Below are positions 52,786-64,000 of a stretch of DNA of 64,000 nt, piece after piece. The notes beneath the pieces were generated by a model, which saw only the letters and a list, made by a program, of their open reading frames with translations, made no database searches and was not told the origin of the DNA. The translations under genes and the position numbers were made by a program. Within the stretch, counting starts at the first letter, position 1. Every line of letters begins with the position of its first letter. Source of the stretch: Gymnothorax reevesii (taxonomy: Eukaryota; Chordata; Actinopteri; Anguilliformes; Muraenidae). The DNA is taken from contig CM056577.1 of assembly GCA_029721435.1 (NCBI GenBank), positions 30,596,719-30,660,718 on the forward strand, written 5' to 3'.

Positions 52786-54306
52786 TGTTACGGTTTTAGG
52801 GGGAAAACACTAGAACTACTCGGAAACTCTGGAAAACTCGGAACTGAACTCGGAACGCTGGGAACTGGGAGAGAAAAAAGGGAAGAGAGGCCAGGAGCAG
52901 GGATCCAAAATAATGATTTATTGAAATTACAGGAACAGACATGGGGGGGGGCATTCCGGCCAACTGAAACACCATGCAACAGCACTGAAGGGAGAACTAA
53001 GGAATCCAAAAACTAGAACCAGAAGGGGGCAGACTCGGGACAACTCAGGAAGGGGACCTAGGGAACACTCGGAAAGGAGACACTCGGAAACAGGAGCCAG
53101 GGCACACTGGGAGGCAGGAGCTAGGGGACACTGGGAGGCTGGAGTTAGGGAACACTCGGAAGCGGGGTCTGAGGCACAAGACAAGACAGTGGGCACAGCT
53201 GGCAGATGGCTAACTCGGAAGGCACAGCTGGCCGGGAGAAGGGTCAGGGAGATCAGGAGGGGGGCAGACAGGACGACAGGAACGTTGACTCGGAAGCCGG
53301 TGAAGACGACTGACACACTGGGCTCTGGAGACGATGAAGGCTACTGACACACTGGGCACAGGACACGATGAAGGCCACTGAGACACTGGGTACAGGACAG
53401 GTGGCACACAGGGCTCTGGAGACGGCGAAGGGGATTGGCACACTGGGCACAGGACAGGTGGCACACAGGGCTCTGGAGACGGGGGGGCACCAGGGGCTGA
53501 GCAGCAGGAAGGGTAGGCTGGGCTGGGAAAGCAGCTGAAGCACACACAGAAGAGATGAGGGGACCAGAGGGAAAGTGCACAGGGCAGGGAGTGACGTGAA
53601 GCAGGCGGGAGCGAAGTCAGATCTGAACTGGCTTGCTTTAGGCTGACAGATATAGGCAAGGGGCATGGGCAGACACAGGTGCAGGAACTTAATATAATTA
53701 GCAAGGGGTGGAACATAAGGGAAACCTAATTACATGAAACAGATAAACATTAACACACAGACGAGGACCACAAGACAATCCCAAAGGCAGGATAAATAAA
53801 CTGAATAAAAAGACTCCTAAGTGTACAGAATAAGAGCCAGAATACATAATGAGAATGCAGAGGTTCTGCAAGAAAACTTAGCAAAGCCAGTGAATAGAAA
53901 AGCAAGGGGCGGAGACTACAACAGGGCGACTGCAGAGAGATCATTAGTCAATTAGTAAGTGCAGCTATACAATACCGGGTGCTCGTTAGTATGTTAGTCT
54001 AATATACAATGTTAGTTTGGTTAGTAAATTCTAGAAAATAACAAACTGTTAGTAGGGGTTAGTAATATAGAACAGCAAGGGGAAATTAGTAAACGAGAAT
54101 GGAAGGAAGGCTGAAACCCAGAATCCATTAAATCACCCGAAACAGTGTCACAATCAATTAAGACAGAAACTGCTTCAAACAGTGATGCGACCGGGAAGAA
54201 AGCAAAGACAGTGCATGGGTAAAACGTGGACTGGACTACACAGGAGAGGAATGAAATGTGAACACTGAGACATGGACTAAAAACTGACATCTCCAAAATC
54301 ATAAAA
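52786..54306 (-). mobile_element. LTR copy 2, diverged and carrying an internal tandem repeat
   Basis: The right two-fifths (about 53700-54306) align with the LTRs at 32981-34188 and 54972-56191 through gactacaacagggcgac, ttagtcaattagtaagtgca, gttagtttggttagtaaatt and attaaatcacccgaaa. The left end begins TGTTACGG. Left of about 53600 the sequence is GC-rich and different. No target duplication could be found and the right edge is approximate. Long open frames on minus here are not genes. Confidence 0.65.
53020..53520. repeat. Degenerate minisatellite inside LTR copy 2
   Basis: Words such as ggacactgggaggctggagt, actgacacactgggcacagg and gcacacagggctctggagac recur with spacings of roughly 24-45 bp. 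They produce Ser/Pro-rich frames on the minus strand that should not be taken for proteins. Confidence 0.7.
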
Positions 54307-54600
54307 ACCTAAAATAGACTAACCAGACACACAGACCACGGAACACAACTCAAAGTTCATCGCCTTTACCTGGATATGCCAAAATCAGAATCTGGGGAGT
54401 CGATGGAAATAGCTGTGGCATTGAGATTGGGTGATATCTGATTCTGCCTCTGCTTTGCCTTGTAAGAAGTGTCCATGGCAAACAGAGCTTCTAATGTTGC
54501 CGTGAGACTGGGGGGATGATTGAAAATTCAAAGAGAAGCCAAACTGAGCTGGATGGTTCTCTATGGCTGAATACGGAACCACTCCCTCTGTGTGCTGGGT
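54307..54600. other. Unassigned sequence
   Basis: Nothing recognised between the LTR and the G-rich repeat. Confidence 0.4.
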
Positions 54601-54619
54601 AGTGTTAGAGTTTTCGTGG

Positions 54620-54850
54620 AAATGGGCCCAAATTTCAGGCGGGGTCGTTTGTGTGAGCGGTTGGGTTGGAGTGGGGTAAGATTAGATGGGTATTGGGTTT
54701 CTTTAATATGAGTCAGGATCAGAAGGGTGTGAGGGAGGGTTGGTTTGGTGTGGGGTAGGATCAGGAGGGTCAGGGGTTGGGTTAGATTGGGGGTAGGATC
54801 AGATGATTGAGGTGCTGGGTTAGGTTGGTGTGGGGTAGGATTAAAGATGT
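54620..54850. repeat. G-rich degenerate minisatellite
   Basis: Units built on ggtgtggggtaggatcagga and gggttgggttag words recur about every 60 bp. The block directly precedes the 49-bp minisatellite. Strand asymmetry (G-rich on plus) continues through both arrays. Confidence 0.7.
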
Positions 54851-54869
54851 AGTTGGCTTAATGGCAGAG

Positions 54870-54971
54870 TGCCGGAGGATTGGGTATACTTTGTGTGCGG
54901 TAAATATGGTATATGTGCTGAAGGGTAAGGTATACTCCGTACGCAGTCAGGGCAGTGGAATATGAGCAGGA
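54870..54971. repeat. 49-bp minisatellite, left outlying part
   Basis: About two units (gagtatactttgtgtgcgg region and ggtatactccgtacgcagtc agggcagtgg) lie left of the LTR insertion. The sequence continues in register after the LTR, at 56192. Confidence 0.8.
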
Positions 54972-56191
54972 TGTGGGGTATCCTTCTGGAACCAAATGCG
55001 AGACCAGAGTTTAAGCAAAAATGAGTTTTATTGAAGCTGGGGGTTGAACCCCCAAAGGGCAGAAGGCAACGGTACAGAGTCCACAATCCAAAAATCAGAA
55101 TCCCAGGGACATAATCCAAACTGCACACAGGGCAGCAAACAACTCAGTTGGGCAAAATAGGTTCGGTACACAGGCACAGGAATGTCAGAGAATCCAAAGC
55201 CTAAGTCCAGTAGACGTAATCTGATTCATTATTAGGGCAGCAGAGACAAAACTATCAGGCAAAACAGGTATGGTACACGGGCAGAGAAGTATCAAAGAAA
55301 AAGCCAAAATCAGAATCAGGGACGTTCCAGTCAGAAGTATAACACTATGAATACACAGCATCAACGATCACAGCACAGGGAAGCCGTTTTGACAAGAGCT
55401 GTGAGTGAAATGACTGCTTAAATACACAAAACGGTAAGTCACATGCTACAATGGGAAACAGGTGAGCTGGATCAGACTAATTGCAAAGGAATGAACACGA
55501 GGAAGTTCCTGATTACAAGACATTGGCAAAAACGGACAGGGATGACAAAGACAACCTATAGACAAGCATACGGCTCCGGTTAGGGAGTTCTAACGTGCAC
55601 AGATAAGGCGGAAGAACAGAGTTTAACAAGCGCAGAGGTTCTGCTGAAACTGCATTAAAGTAGATTGAGTAAAGCCAAAGGGGTGGAGACTAGAATAGGG
55701 TGAGTGCTGAGAGGTCGTTTGTCAATTAGTAAATGCAGCTATACAATCCCTAGTGCTCGTTAGTAAGTTAGTACTATAAACAGTGTTAGTTTGGGTTAGT
55801 ATCTTTAACTAAAATAATAAACTGTTAGTCTGGTTAGTAATCATAGAAAAGCAAGGTGAAGGAAGTAAACGAGATTGGAAAGAATGATTGGAATCCCAGA
55901 GAGCATGAAATCACCCGAAAGTGTGGCACGCAATACTGGGGCAGTGAGCGATCACATGACATAAGACCAGACAGGGGGAGACAAAGTGCAATGCATGGTA
56001 TGAAACAAAACATGGACCAGAATATAACTGCAAAAGTTGAATACGGAAAACAGACAGAGACAAGGCAAAAACAAAATAAGGCATGGAATCAGAATCGCTA
56101 ATCGCTAGAGCATGGTCAGACAAAGCAGAAACATGGGGAAAAAAGGCAGAATAACATCTAAAACATGGTGAGGCAGATCAGGATCATAACA
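54972..56191 (-). mobile_element. Solo LTR, copy 3 (TSD CAGGA), inside the minisatellite
   Basis: It starts TGTGGGGTATCC and ends GGATCATAACA; the exact duplication CAGGA flanks it (54967-54971 and 56192-56196). The length (1220 bp) and most of the sequence agree with copy 1 at 32981-34188. On minus it begins TGTTATGATCC and has an AATAAAA signal (complement of about 55026-55032). No coding region remains. Confidence 0.95.
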
Positions 56192-59100
56192 CAGGATCGT
56201 GAGGTAAACTTTGTACACAGTTGGGGCAGTGGTATCTGTTCAGGAGAATAAGGTAAAATCTGTTCACAGTCGGGGCAGTGGTATATGTGCAAGAGGGTAA
56301 GGTATGCTCTGTACACAGTTGGGGCAGTTGTATGTTTGCAGCAGAGTAAGGTATACTCTGTAAACAGTCGGGGCAGTGGAATATGTGCAAGAGGGTAAGG
56401 TATACTCTGTACGCAGTCGGGGCAGTGGTATGAGTGCAGGATGGTAAGGTACACTTTATACATAGTCAGGGCAGTGGAATTTGTGCAGGAGGTGAGGTAT
56501 ATGTGCAGCAAGGTTAGGTAAACTCTGTACACAGTCAGGGCAGTGAAATATGAACAGGAGGGTGAGGTATACTCTGCACACAGTTGAGACTGTGTTATCT
56601 GTTCAGGAGGGTAAGGTCAACTCTGTACACAGTTGGGGCAGTGGTATACGTGCATGAGAGTAAGATATACTCTGTACACAGTCGGGGCAGTGGTATATGT
56701 GCTGGAGAGTAAGGTATACTTTGTATGCAGTCAGGGCAGTGGTATATGTGCAGGAGGGTAAGGTATAATTTGTACACAGTCAGGGCAGAGGTATATATGC
56801 AGCTGGGTTAGGTATACTCTGTACACAGTCATGGCTGTCGTATATGTACAAGAGGGCAAGGTATACTCTGTACACAGTCGGGGCAGTGGTAAATGTGCTG
56901 GAGAGTAAGATATACTCTGTACACAGTTGGGGCAGTAGTATATGTGAAAAAGGTTGAGGTATACTCTGTACTCAGTCAGGGCGGTTGTATATGGGCAGGA
57001 GAGTAGGGTATACTCTGTACAAAGTGGGGGAAGTAGTAAATGTGCTGGAGGATAGGGTATACTCTGTACTCAGTCGGGGCGGTGGTATATGGGCAGGAGA
57101 GTAGGGTATACTCTGTACACAGTCAGGGCATTGGTAAATGTGTAGGAGGGTAAGGTATACTCTGAACACAGTTGGGGCAGTAGTATATGTGAAAAAGGTT
57201 AAGGTATACTCTGTACAGCGTTGGGTCAGTAGCATATGTGAAAAAGGGTAAGGTATACTCTGTACACAGTCATGGCTGTCGTATATGTACAAGAGGGCAA
57301 GGTATACTATGGACACAGTTGGGGAAGGGGTAAATGTGCTGGAGAGTAAGATATACTCTGTACACAGTTGGGGCAGTAGTATATGTGAAAAAGGGTAAGG
57401 TTTACTCTGTACACAGTCATGGCTGTCGTATATGTACAAGAGGGCAAGGTATACTATGGACACAGTTGGGGAAGGGGTAAATGTGCAGGAGGATAAGGTA
57501 TACTCTGTACAGTGTTGGGGCAGTAGTATATGTGAAAAAGGGTAAGGTCTACTCTGTACGCAGTCAGGGCATTGGTAAATGTGTAGGAGGGTAAGATATA
57601 CTCTGTACACAGTTGGGGCAGCGGTATGTGTGCAGGAGGGTAAGGTATACTCTGTACACAGTTGGGGAAGTGGTAAATGTGCTGGAGGATAAGGTATACT
57701 CTGTACTCAGTTGGGGCAGTGGTATATGGGCAGGAGTGAAGTGTATACTCTGTACACAGTCAGGGCAGTGGTAAATGTGCGGGACAGTAAGGTATACTCT
57801 GTACATAGTTGGGGCAGTGGTAAATGTGTAGGAGGGTAAGGTATACTCTGAACACAGTTGGGGAAGTGGTATATGTGCGGGAGGGTAAGATATACTCTGT
57901 ACACAGTTGGGGCAGCGGTATGTGTGCAGGAGGGTAAGGTATACTCTGTACACAGTTGGGGAAGTGGTAAAGGTGCAGGAGGATAAGGTATACTCTGTAC
58001 AGAGTTGGGGCAGTAGTATATGCGAAAAAGGGTAAGGTATACTCTGTACACAGTCATGGCTGTCGTATATGTACAAGAGGGCAAAGAATACTATGGACAC
58101 CGTTGGGGAAGTGGTAAATGTGCAGGAGGATAAGGTATACTCTGTACAGCGTTGGGTCAGTAGTATATGTGAAAAAGGGTAAGGTATACTCTGTACACCG
58201 TCGGGGCAGTGGTATATGTGCAAGAGGGTAAGGTATACTCTGTACACAGTTGGGGAAGTGCTAAATGTGCTGGAGGATAAGGTATACTCTGTACTCAGTC
58301 GGGGCAGTGGTATATGGGCAGGAGGGAAGTGTATACTCTGTACACAGTCAGGGCAGTGGTAAATGTGTGGGACAGTAAGGTATACTCTGTACATAGTTGG
58401 GGCAGTGGAATATGTGCAGGAGGGTGTGGTATACTCTGTACACAATTGGGGCAGCAGTGTGTCTGCAGGAGGGTACGGTATACTCTGTACACAGTTGGGG
58501 AAGTAGTAAATGTGCTGAAGGATAAGGTATACTCTGTTTTCAGTCGGGGCGGTGGTATATGGGCAGGAGGGTAGGGTATACTCTCTACACAGTCAGGGCA
58601 GTGGTAAATATGCCGGAGGGTAAGGTATACTCTGTACATAGTTGGGGCAGTGGTATATGTGCAGGAGGGTAAGATATACTCTGTACACAGTTGGGGCAGC
58701 GGTATGTGTGCAGGAGTGTAAGGTATACTCTGTACACAGTTGGAGCAGTGGTATGTGTGCAGGAGGGTAAGGTATACGCTGTACCCAGTCAGGGCAGTGG
58801 AAAATGGGGAAAGATATACGCTGTACACAGTTGGAGCAGTGGTATATTTTCAGGGGGATAAGGTAAACTCTATACACCGTCGGGGCAGTGGTATTTGTGC
58901 AGCAGGCTTAGGTAAACTCTGTTCACAGTCAGGGCACCGGTTGATTTGCAGGATGGTAAGGAATATTCGTAGTCACGGCAGTGGAATATGTGCAGGAGGG
59001 TGTGGTATACTCTGTACAGAGTCGGGGCAGTGGTATATGTTCAGGACAGTAAGGTAAACTCTGTGCACAGTTGGGGCAGTGGTATATGTGCAGTAGGGTG

Positions 59101-59240
59101 AGGTATACACTGTACACAGTCTTGGTAAGGTAGGGTAAGGTATACTCTGTCTGGTCAGGGTGGTGGTATACGTGCGGGATGGCAGTATACTGTATGTCTG
59201 GGAGTGCAGTGTATACTCTGTACACGGTTTGGAGGTGGTA
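56192..59240. repeat. 49-bp minisatellite array, about 62 units
   Basis: The consensus unit reads ggtatactctgtacacagtc, ggggcagtggtatatgtgca, ggagggtaa. Spacing is strict: a rare variant unit (catggctgtcgtatatg) starts at 56830, 57271, 57418 and 58055, separated by 441, 147 and 637 bp, all multiples of 49. Units toward 58800-59240 are more diverged, with deletions. The complement of the unit has no stop in any frame, and 49 is not a multiple of 3, so minus-strand frames of up to 293 codons with a 49-residue period arise automatically. No start, splice or family evidence supports a protein. Confidence 0.95.
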
Positions 59241-62200
59241 TTCGTGCGTACGCCAGCTGCAGGCTCAGAGGCTCTCCTCTGTTTTCTGCCTGTCTGCTAC
59301 TGACCGCTGCTGGCCCAATCTACGCCCCCCCCCCAACTGTGCTGAGAGGACTAATGTGCTCTGACGTGTCACTGACAGAATGTGGGTCAGACTTAATGCA
59401 GCCCCGCCCCCCCAGATCAGCCCACGTGATGCACAGGAGCATTTGGGTGGGGTTGCAGTTGGTTGTAGTCGTAGTAATGCCCCAAGCGTGTGTAAGCACA
59501 CTATGATATGCCAGTCACAGTCTCACACTGCCTCCTGCACGAGTCACTCCTCCACAGCAAGCTGTTCCATAATTTTATTGGTTGTTATTGTTTCATACCG
59601 TTATGACTGAAAGCATTTGTCTAATAAGTGGTCTCCGTTATAAGCAAAGTAGATCTAAGCCCCTCTATTCTGGCAAAGGAAACCTCAACCACCTCCCACT
59701 CCAACATTATTTGTCGGTTGTTTTATCATATCAGTAATTATAATATCGGAAACTATGAATTTAAATGCAACGTACAGTGCTATTTGCATCTGGGTTGTGA
59801 ATATGTTGCTGAAGTCAAAAATTTGGGTATTTTCATTAATGTTTTGTCAACCATTTAAGAATTTTGAGTTTTGCAGCCCTGTCTTTATAATAGTAGGTTT
59901 TATTAAAAAATAATCTCAACTGGGCTCTACTGACAGGCTGGGGGAAAATTTGCGTATATTTAGCGTTTCAAGAGAAGCCCATGCAGCTTTTTTTTTTTTT
60001 TTTTTTTTAATAAATCAGATTTCAGGACGGAAAGCCTGGTTTTGGAAGCACAGTTCCTGGATGTTATGTTGCAGGAGCGTAATGCTTAGGATTTATAATT
60101 AATCTATTCCTCCTTTTCCTGGTGAATGCAGCTGTCAGTCTGTTATTTTCCCTCCACACCGTGTTCATATATTCATGCCTCCTCAGACTCACCCTCTGCC
60201 ACCCTCTCCTCCGCAGGCTCTCTCCTGATTGGCTGAGAGCTTGTTTTTTGGTTCCTTGGATACAGCAGCGTGTTGAGAGATTCCGGGCAGCCAATGGGAT
60301 CACGGCACCATCGAGCCGTTGTATAATGGGCAAACCTTGCCCAACCCCCCCGCCCCCCCATTTTAGACTGGGCTCGCGAGCTCTTGAAGCGAGTGCATTA
60401 GGGGGGGCGGAGGGGGGATTTTTATGACAAAAACAAGTGTGACTTCTTTTTACTGCCCACACGACCCGTGCCTCCCCTGCCAGCTGAATCCCTAGGGGTC
60501 AGAGCAACGTTGGGGGGGCCTTTTTTCCCCCGACTGACAGCCCATGAGAATCTTTGCTCCCCTTCGAAACCCCCACCCTCTTATTTGTAGCGCAGTCAGC
60601 ATTTTCTCTCCTCATTATTGCGCTTGAGCTCCCTGCTGTTATAACACCAGCGTATTAATTCAGTCATTAGACCCTATGTTTGTCTGTGCATTACACCCTT
60701 TTAATTCAGACATTTCCCTTTTCAAGCATCAAGTACACTGATTCTGCGCCAAATCTGCTTTCTCTGCGAAAAGTCAATGGTGTTTGTTGCTGGTGCATGT
60801 TATCAAAGCCTTCAGTTAACTGAGGTCAAGCGTGTTTCTGTCCTGGAATTCTTTTCCTGCAATTAATTATTAATATCAATTTTGAATATATTTACTCATA
60901 CAGTCGTACACTGACAGTCCTGGACACTGGGGTTAACCAAGTTTCTCTCTTACGCCGGTGTATCGGGGTCAGAATTTCCCAGAAATCTGGCGGAGCTGGG
61001 ATCTCAGCGCAGTGCTCTATGGTTCAGCCATTTTGTGAGGGCGCACCCAGCGCGACCCCTGCCTGTCTGTTATTACAGATTACAGGACCTCAGACAGCTC
61101 TTTTAGACGGCGGAAAATCCCTATTCTCTCAGTGACCTCATTTTGCTGATTAGAATGTGTGATCTTAGTGGTCTTTGGAGTGGGGTGGGGGGGTTGGGAG
61201 TGAAGAAGGATGGGGGTGGAACCACATCGCTGGAATCCGGGTGGGATTAAGTCAGAGTCTTGCTGGAAGATGGCGGCAAAGAGCCGAGGTGGTGGGGTAA
61301 TGTGGGCTTTTGAGGGGAATTAACTGTGTAAACAACACTCACGTCACTTGTTCATAATCAAACTGAGGAGGATTGTGGGTTAGGGAGCTACTGGGGTTGA
61401 GTGAGGTTAGTTTGGGACCCTGCCACAGCCTGAAAGGGTTAAACTGTTGCGAGGTGAGGAGTTACAGTGTCGTACCCCTGTCTTACCTGAACGTTGTTAG
61501 ATGCCTCCCACAAACTAGCTCACCCCTTCCAAAATTTGTTCCACAAAAATGCTGCCTTTCCAAAAAATAAGGACATTTGTAGTGATTGAAAGGGAAACAG
61601 AAATTGGGAATGATTCTTTGGCAGACACAAAAATGGATCAGGATCAAATGCCCAAACGCTTCACAGGAGGATGTTCCCTTCCCCTTTGCAGTTACCTAAG
61701 GCGTTCCGAAGTTTTGTTCTCGTAAGTGGAATGTGAAATTTTGCTTCGATAGCTGCTGCTGAACGGCATTCCTTTTCCTTATTTGTCCTGAGTGTAAAAA
61801 ATAAGTGAACAAGAAAATGACATGCTGGAACAAACCCAGACACAGTAAGTGGGACCAGATCGACAGAGTGAGATGAATGACTTGTTCATCAGTTGTTGGA
61901 ACTTGTCCGTGGTGCTTGAGTGAGAGTTTGTTGCATGGAGACAGGCGCTGATGTTGGGAAATTTGGCCCGGGACACTGCGGAATTCAGTTTCGGTTCCCA
62001 GGTGAGGACCTGCTCTTGAAGCTGAAGTGACGTCAGTTTTTATCCGCCCTGAGGTTGGATATGCGAATTCTCCTGGACGAGATAGTTGCCAGACCCAAAA
62101 TGGGATATAATGTTCAATTTAGAGCACGATTAAATGTGCTTTCTTTACCTCTGAAATGTTCCTCCATCAACAGTTAGATATTAGTTCTCTTTTAAACTGT

Positions 62201-62687
62201 TGTAATCTCACTCTCCCACAGTTGGACTGCTCCCATAAGTTTGGCATATGGTGTCATGTCCTGCTGATGCTTAACTCTGAACAGGAGTTATTATCCCCTG
62301 CCACACAGTACATGGGGATATAGGAATGAGGGTTGTCCTTCCGCATGTCTGTCTATCGGTCCGTAAGTCTGCGTGTCTGACTGTCGTGCTTCTTTTCTGG
62401 GCCAGAACTGCTGAATCGTTCAATAATTCTGGACTAGATTTGAGATATGGGTACGTACATCTTATTGTGTAGATGCGCCTTTACATACCTCTGTCTGTCT
62501 GTCTGTTTGTCTGTCCCTCCACAGCCTTTTTGTTTTCAGGCCAGATATACTGTATGTCCCGTGCAGGGGAATCTGAGTAACCCATGCTTCTCTCTATTAT
62601 CCTTAGTTCTCTTTTTAATGTAAAATATGTTGAGACTTCTGGCTAATGCTCTTATAAAACTCTTCAATTGAGCACTGACTTAATCTG
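59241..62687. other. Single-copy-looking region, GC-rich patches
   Basis: Nothing is assignable to a gene. C-rich tracts lie at about 59326-59336 and 60344-60358, a T tract at 59991-60009, and a homopyrimidine/CpG mix at 60180-60420. At 60858-60900 the AT-rich gcaattaattattaatatca has homeodomain-type cores, which can occur by chance. A G-rich part is at 61180-61210. The stretch 62290-62560 shares words with 28915-28990. Confidence 0.35.
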
Positions 62688-63060
62688 CAGTACAAGCCAA
62701 AATTTTGGGGCCACCCTCAGATTTTTAATGGTGCACCAAGTGCAATGTGACCCCTTGGTTTTGAGAAAGGCATTTATACAGCATGCCGTTTTGTTAGATA
62801 AAATTGTTCACATCCTAGTGACATGAAATTATGTAACACAAAGGCATTGGAGAACTCAATTATAAAACATTGTGGTCAGTGATCCATCAAGACAGCTTTA
62901 AAATGAGGTCTGAGGCCTGGAATTCACCCAAAACCTATTGGCTTCCTATATTTTATGCACTGAAGTCACTTCATGCACAAAAAATAAGGAAAGAACAGTT
63001 GATGTGTGATTTTTTTTTTTTTTTAATCTGAGGGTGGCCCCAAACTTTTGGCCTGTAGTG
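62688..63060. mobile_element. Tc1-type MITE, 373 bp
   Basis: Ends are inverted repeats: cagtacaagccaaaattttg gggccaccctcagatt on the left and the complement of cactacaggccaaaagtttg gggccaccctcagatt on the right. The right side is followed by TA (63061-63062); the left TA is mutated. An A/T tract follows the right TIR. It has no coding capacity. Confidence 0.8.
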
Positions 63061-63062
63061 TA

Positions 63063-64000
63063 CACCCATGTTCTTCTTAAAGATTCTCTCTGGTGAGCAC
63101 ACCTGGGTCTAAACACCTTTTCAGAAACAGCCTTTTTTGTGAAACCATCCAAATCCAAGTCTTTCTGCCGGCTGACAGATTTTACTGAATGTATTGTTAG
63201 ATTTAATGTGCCATACTGCCAAAAGTAACCTTCAAATAATACCACCAGGTTATGGCAATACTTTTCAATTGCCGATTAATTGGGCAAGTCTGTGATTGTC
63301 TCAAACAAGCTGCTTTTGTGAATGGGAGTACAGATTTGTAAGTCAAATAATTGACTGAAAATGCACAAAATGTGTATAGAGCTAGATTTTATCTTTTTGT
63401 CTACCCCTCAAAAATACCAACCTGCCCAGTGCTCCCCTCAGGTAGGGGTGAGATTTTAAATCCACCCCCTCCCCACCAAAAGTCCCTGTGTTCGCATTTA
63501 CTGATATAGCCCCTCCCCTCCAGAGGATCAGTTTAGCGCCCAGACACACTCCACCCTGACGCCTTTCTGGCCTGTCGTCCCGCATAAACCGCTGAAAGAG
63601 CGAGCTAAAAGCAGCCGCCGCCGCGCAGTGCTTTATCCATATTCTGTGAACTACGCGTGAATTGCATTCGATTTTACGCAGTGTTGCTCTTTAAATATTT
63701 ATGGCCCGCATTGTAAAACACTCCCACAATGTTGCTGAAATGTTCAGTCAGCGTTATAATATTCTCTTGCCAAGTGAGCTTGTCATCTTCCATTACCAGC
63801 TCAGAGAAGGCAAAGAGGAGGCGACGCTGAGCGCATCCCTGTATGCACACATCCCGCTCGCGCTAAGCTACTCTCGACGCCCACTCTCAGACCTAACATC
63901 TCTTCTGTACCAATTTGTGGCTCAGAATCGATTACAAAAACATTGGCGGGGGGATTGACGTCCTCACGTGCCCTTTTTCCCGGTCCGGCACCTCGATTAA
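63063..64000. other. Unassigned; CpG-richer right edge
   Basis: From about 63400 the sequence becomes GC- and CpG-richer (gcagccgccgccgcgcagtg at about 63611). This could mark the approach to a gene or promoter beyond the window, but no exon can be supported. The frame 63701-63958 has no recognised motif. Confidence 0.3.

Noticed and set aside
53210..53716. Ser/Pro-rich open frames of 129-168 codons on minus
   Set aside because: They overlap each other in several registers within the tandemly repeated part of an LTR copy.
56972..58828. Long open frames (up to 293 codons) of a Cys/Tyr/Pro-rich repeat protein on the minus strand
   Set aside because: They are a by-product of the 49-bp minisatellite, whose complement lacks stops in all frames. 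Overlapping frames in different registers are open equally, and there is no start, splice or domain evidence.
60064..60462. Overlapping frames of 101-132 codons in the GC-rich region
   Set aside because: Open on both strands at once with no motif, explained by base composition.

Overview
This window is repeat-dense, non-coding-looking vertebrate DNA, most likely from a ray-finned fish. The evidence is its repeat content: several Tc1/mariner families with TA target duplications, a CR1-type LINE whose 5' part encodes an SGNH esterase-like domain, an L2-type LINE, a Ty3/Gypsy fragment, PIF/Harbinger elements, solo LTRs, palindromic MITEs and abundant (CA)n microsatellites. I found no intact host gene, no tRNA or rRNA gene and no CRISPR array. 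Prokaryotic features such as operons, ribosome binding sites and terminators do not apply. The species cannot be named from this sequence alone.

Layout. 1.3-3.0 kb: a broken Gypsy protease-linker-integrase piece abutting a small antisense CR1 fragment. 3-10 kb: mostly unassigned sequence with a palindromic MITE, an interstitial telomere-like tract, two related TA-flanked MITEs and (GA)n/(TG)n arrays. 10.1-16.9 kb: one CR1 LINE copy (CR1-A), split by a Tc1/mariner element (11668-13205) and by a Harbinger-like element with a TTA duplication (13283-14803). 21.2-22.8 kb: a nearly intact Tc1 element whose transposase frame has two stops. 24.1-26.5 kb: a TTAA-flanked DNA element with another element inside it. 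27.5-28.3 kb: an internally deleted Tc1. 29.4-36.1 kb: a four-layer nest, in which a mariner-type element holds one unclassified insertion and a Harbinger element, and the Harbinger element holds a solo LTR.

40.0-46.9 kb: a compound repeat made of three kinds of block, each with a period near 150 bp. It has been invaded by a second copy of the 11.7-kb mariner family and by a second large CR1 copy with a 6-bp target duplication. 47.0-48.7 kb: an antisense Tc1 relic. 50.6-52.8 kb: a rearranged antisense L2 LINE. 52.8-59.2 kb: LTR copies and a minisatellite with a 49-bp unit (about 62 units plus a small outlying part), one LTR having inserted into the array. 59.2-64 kb: largely single-copy-looking sequence with a GC-richer part and one Tc1-type MITE.

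The genes do not work together as a pathway. They are remnants of selfish elements, and the useful content is the insertion order recorded by target-site duplications. The parts most worth a second look are the 150-bp-period compound repeat with its tandem AGGTCA motifs, the in-frame esterase-endonuclease arrangement of CR1-A, the 49-bp minisatellite with 147-bp spacing of a unit variant, and the four-layer nest.
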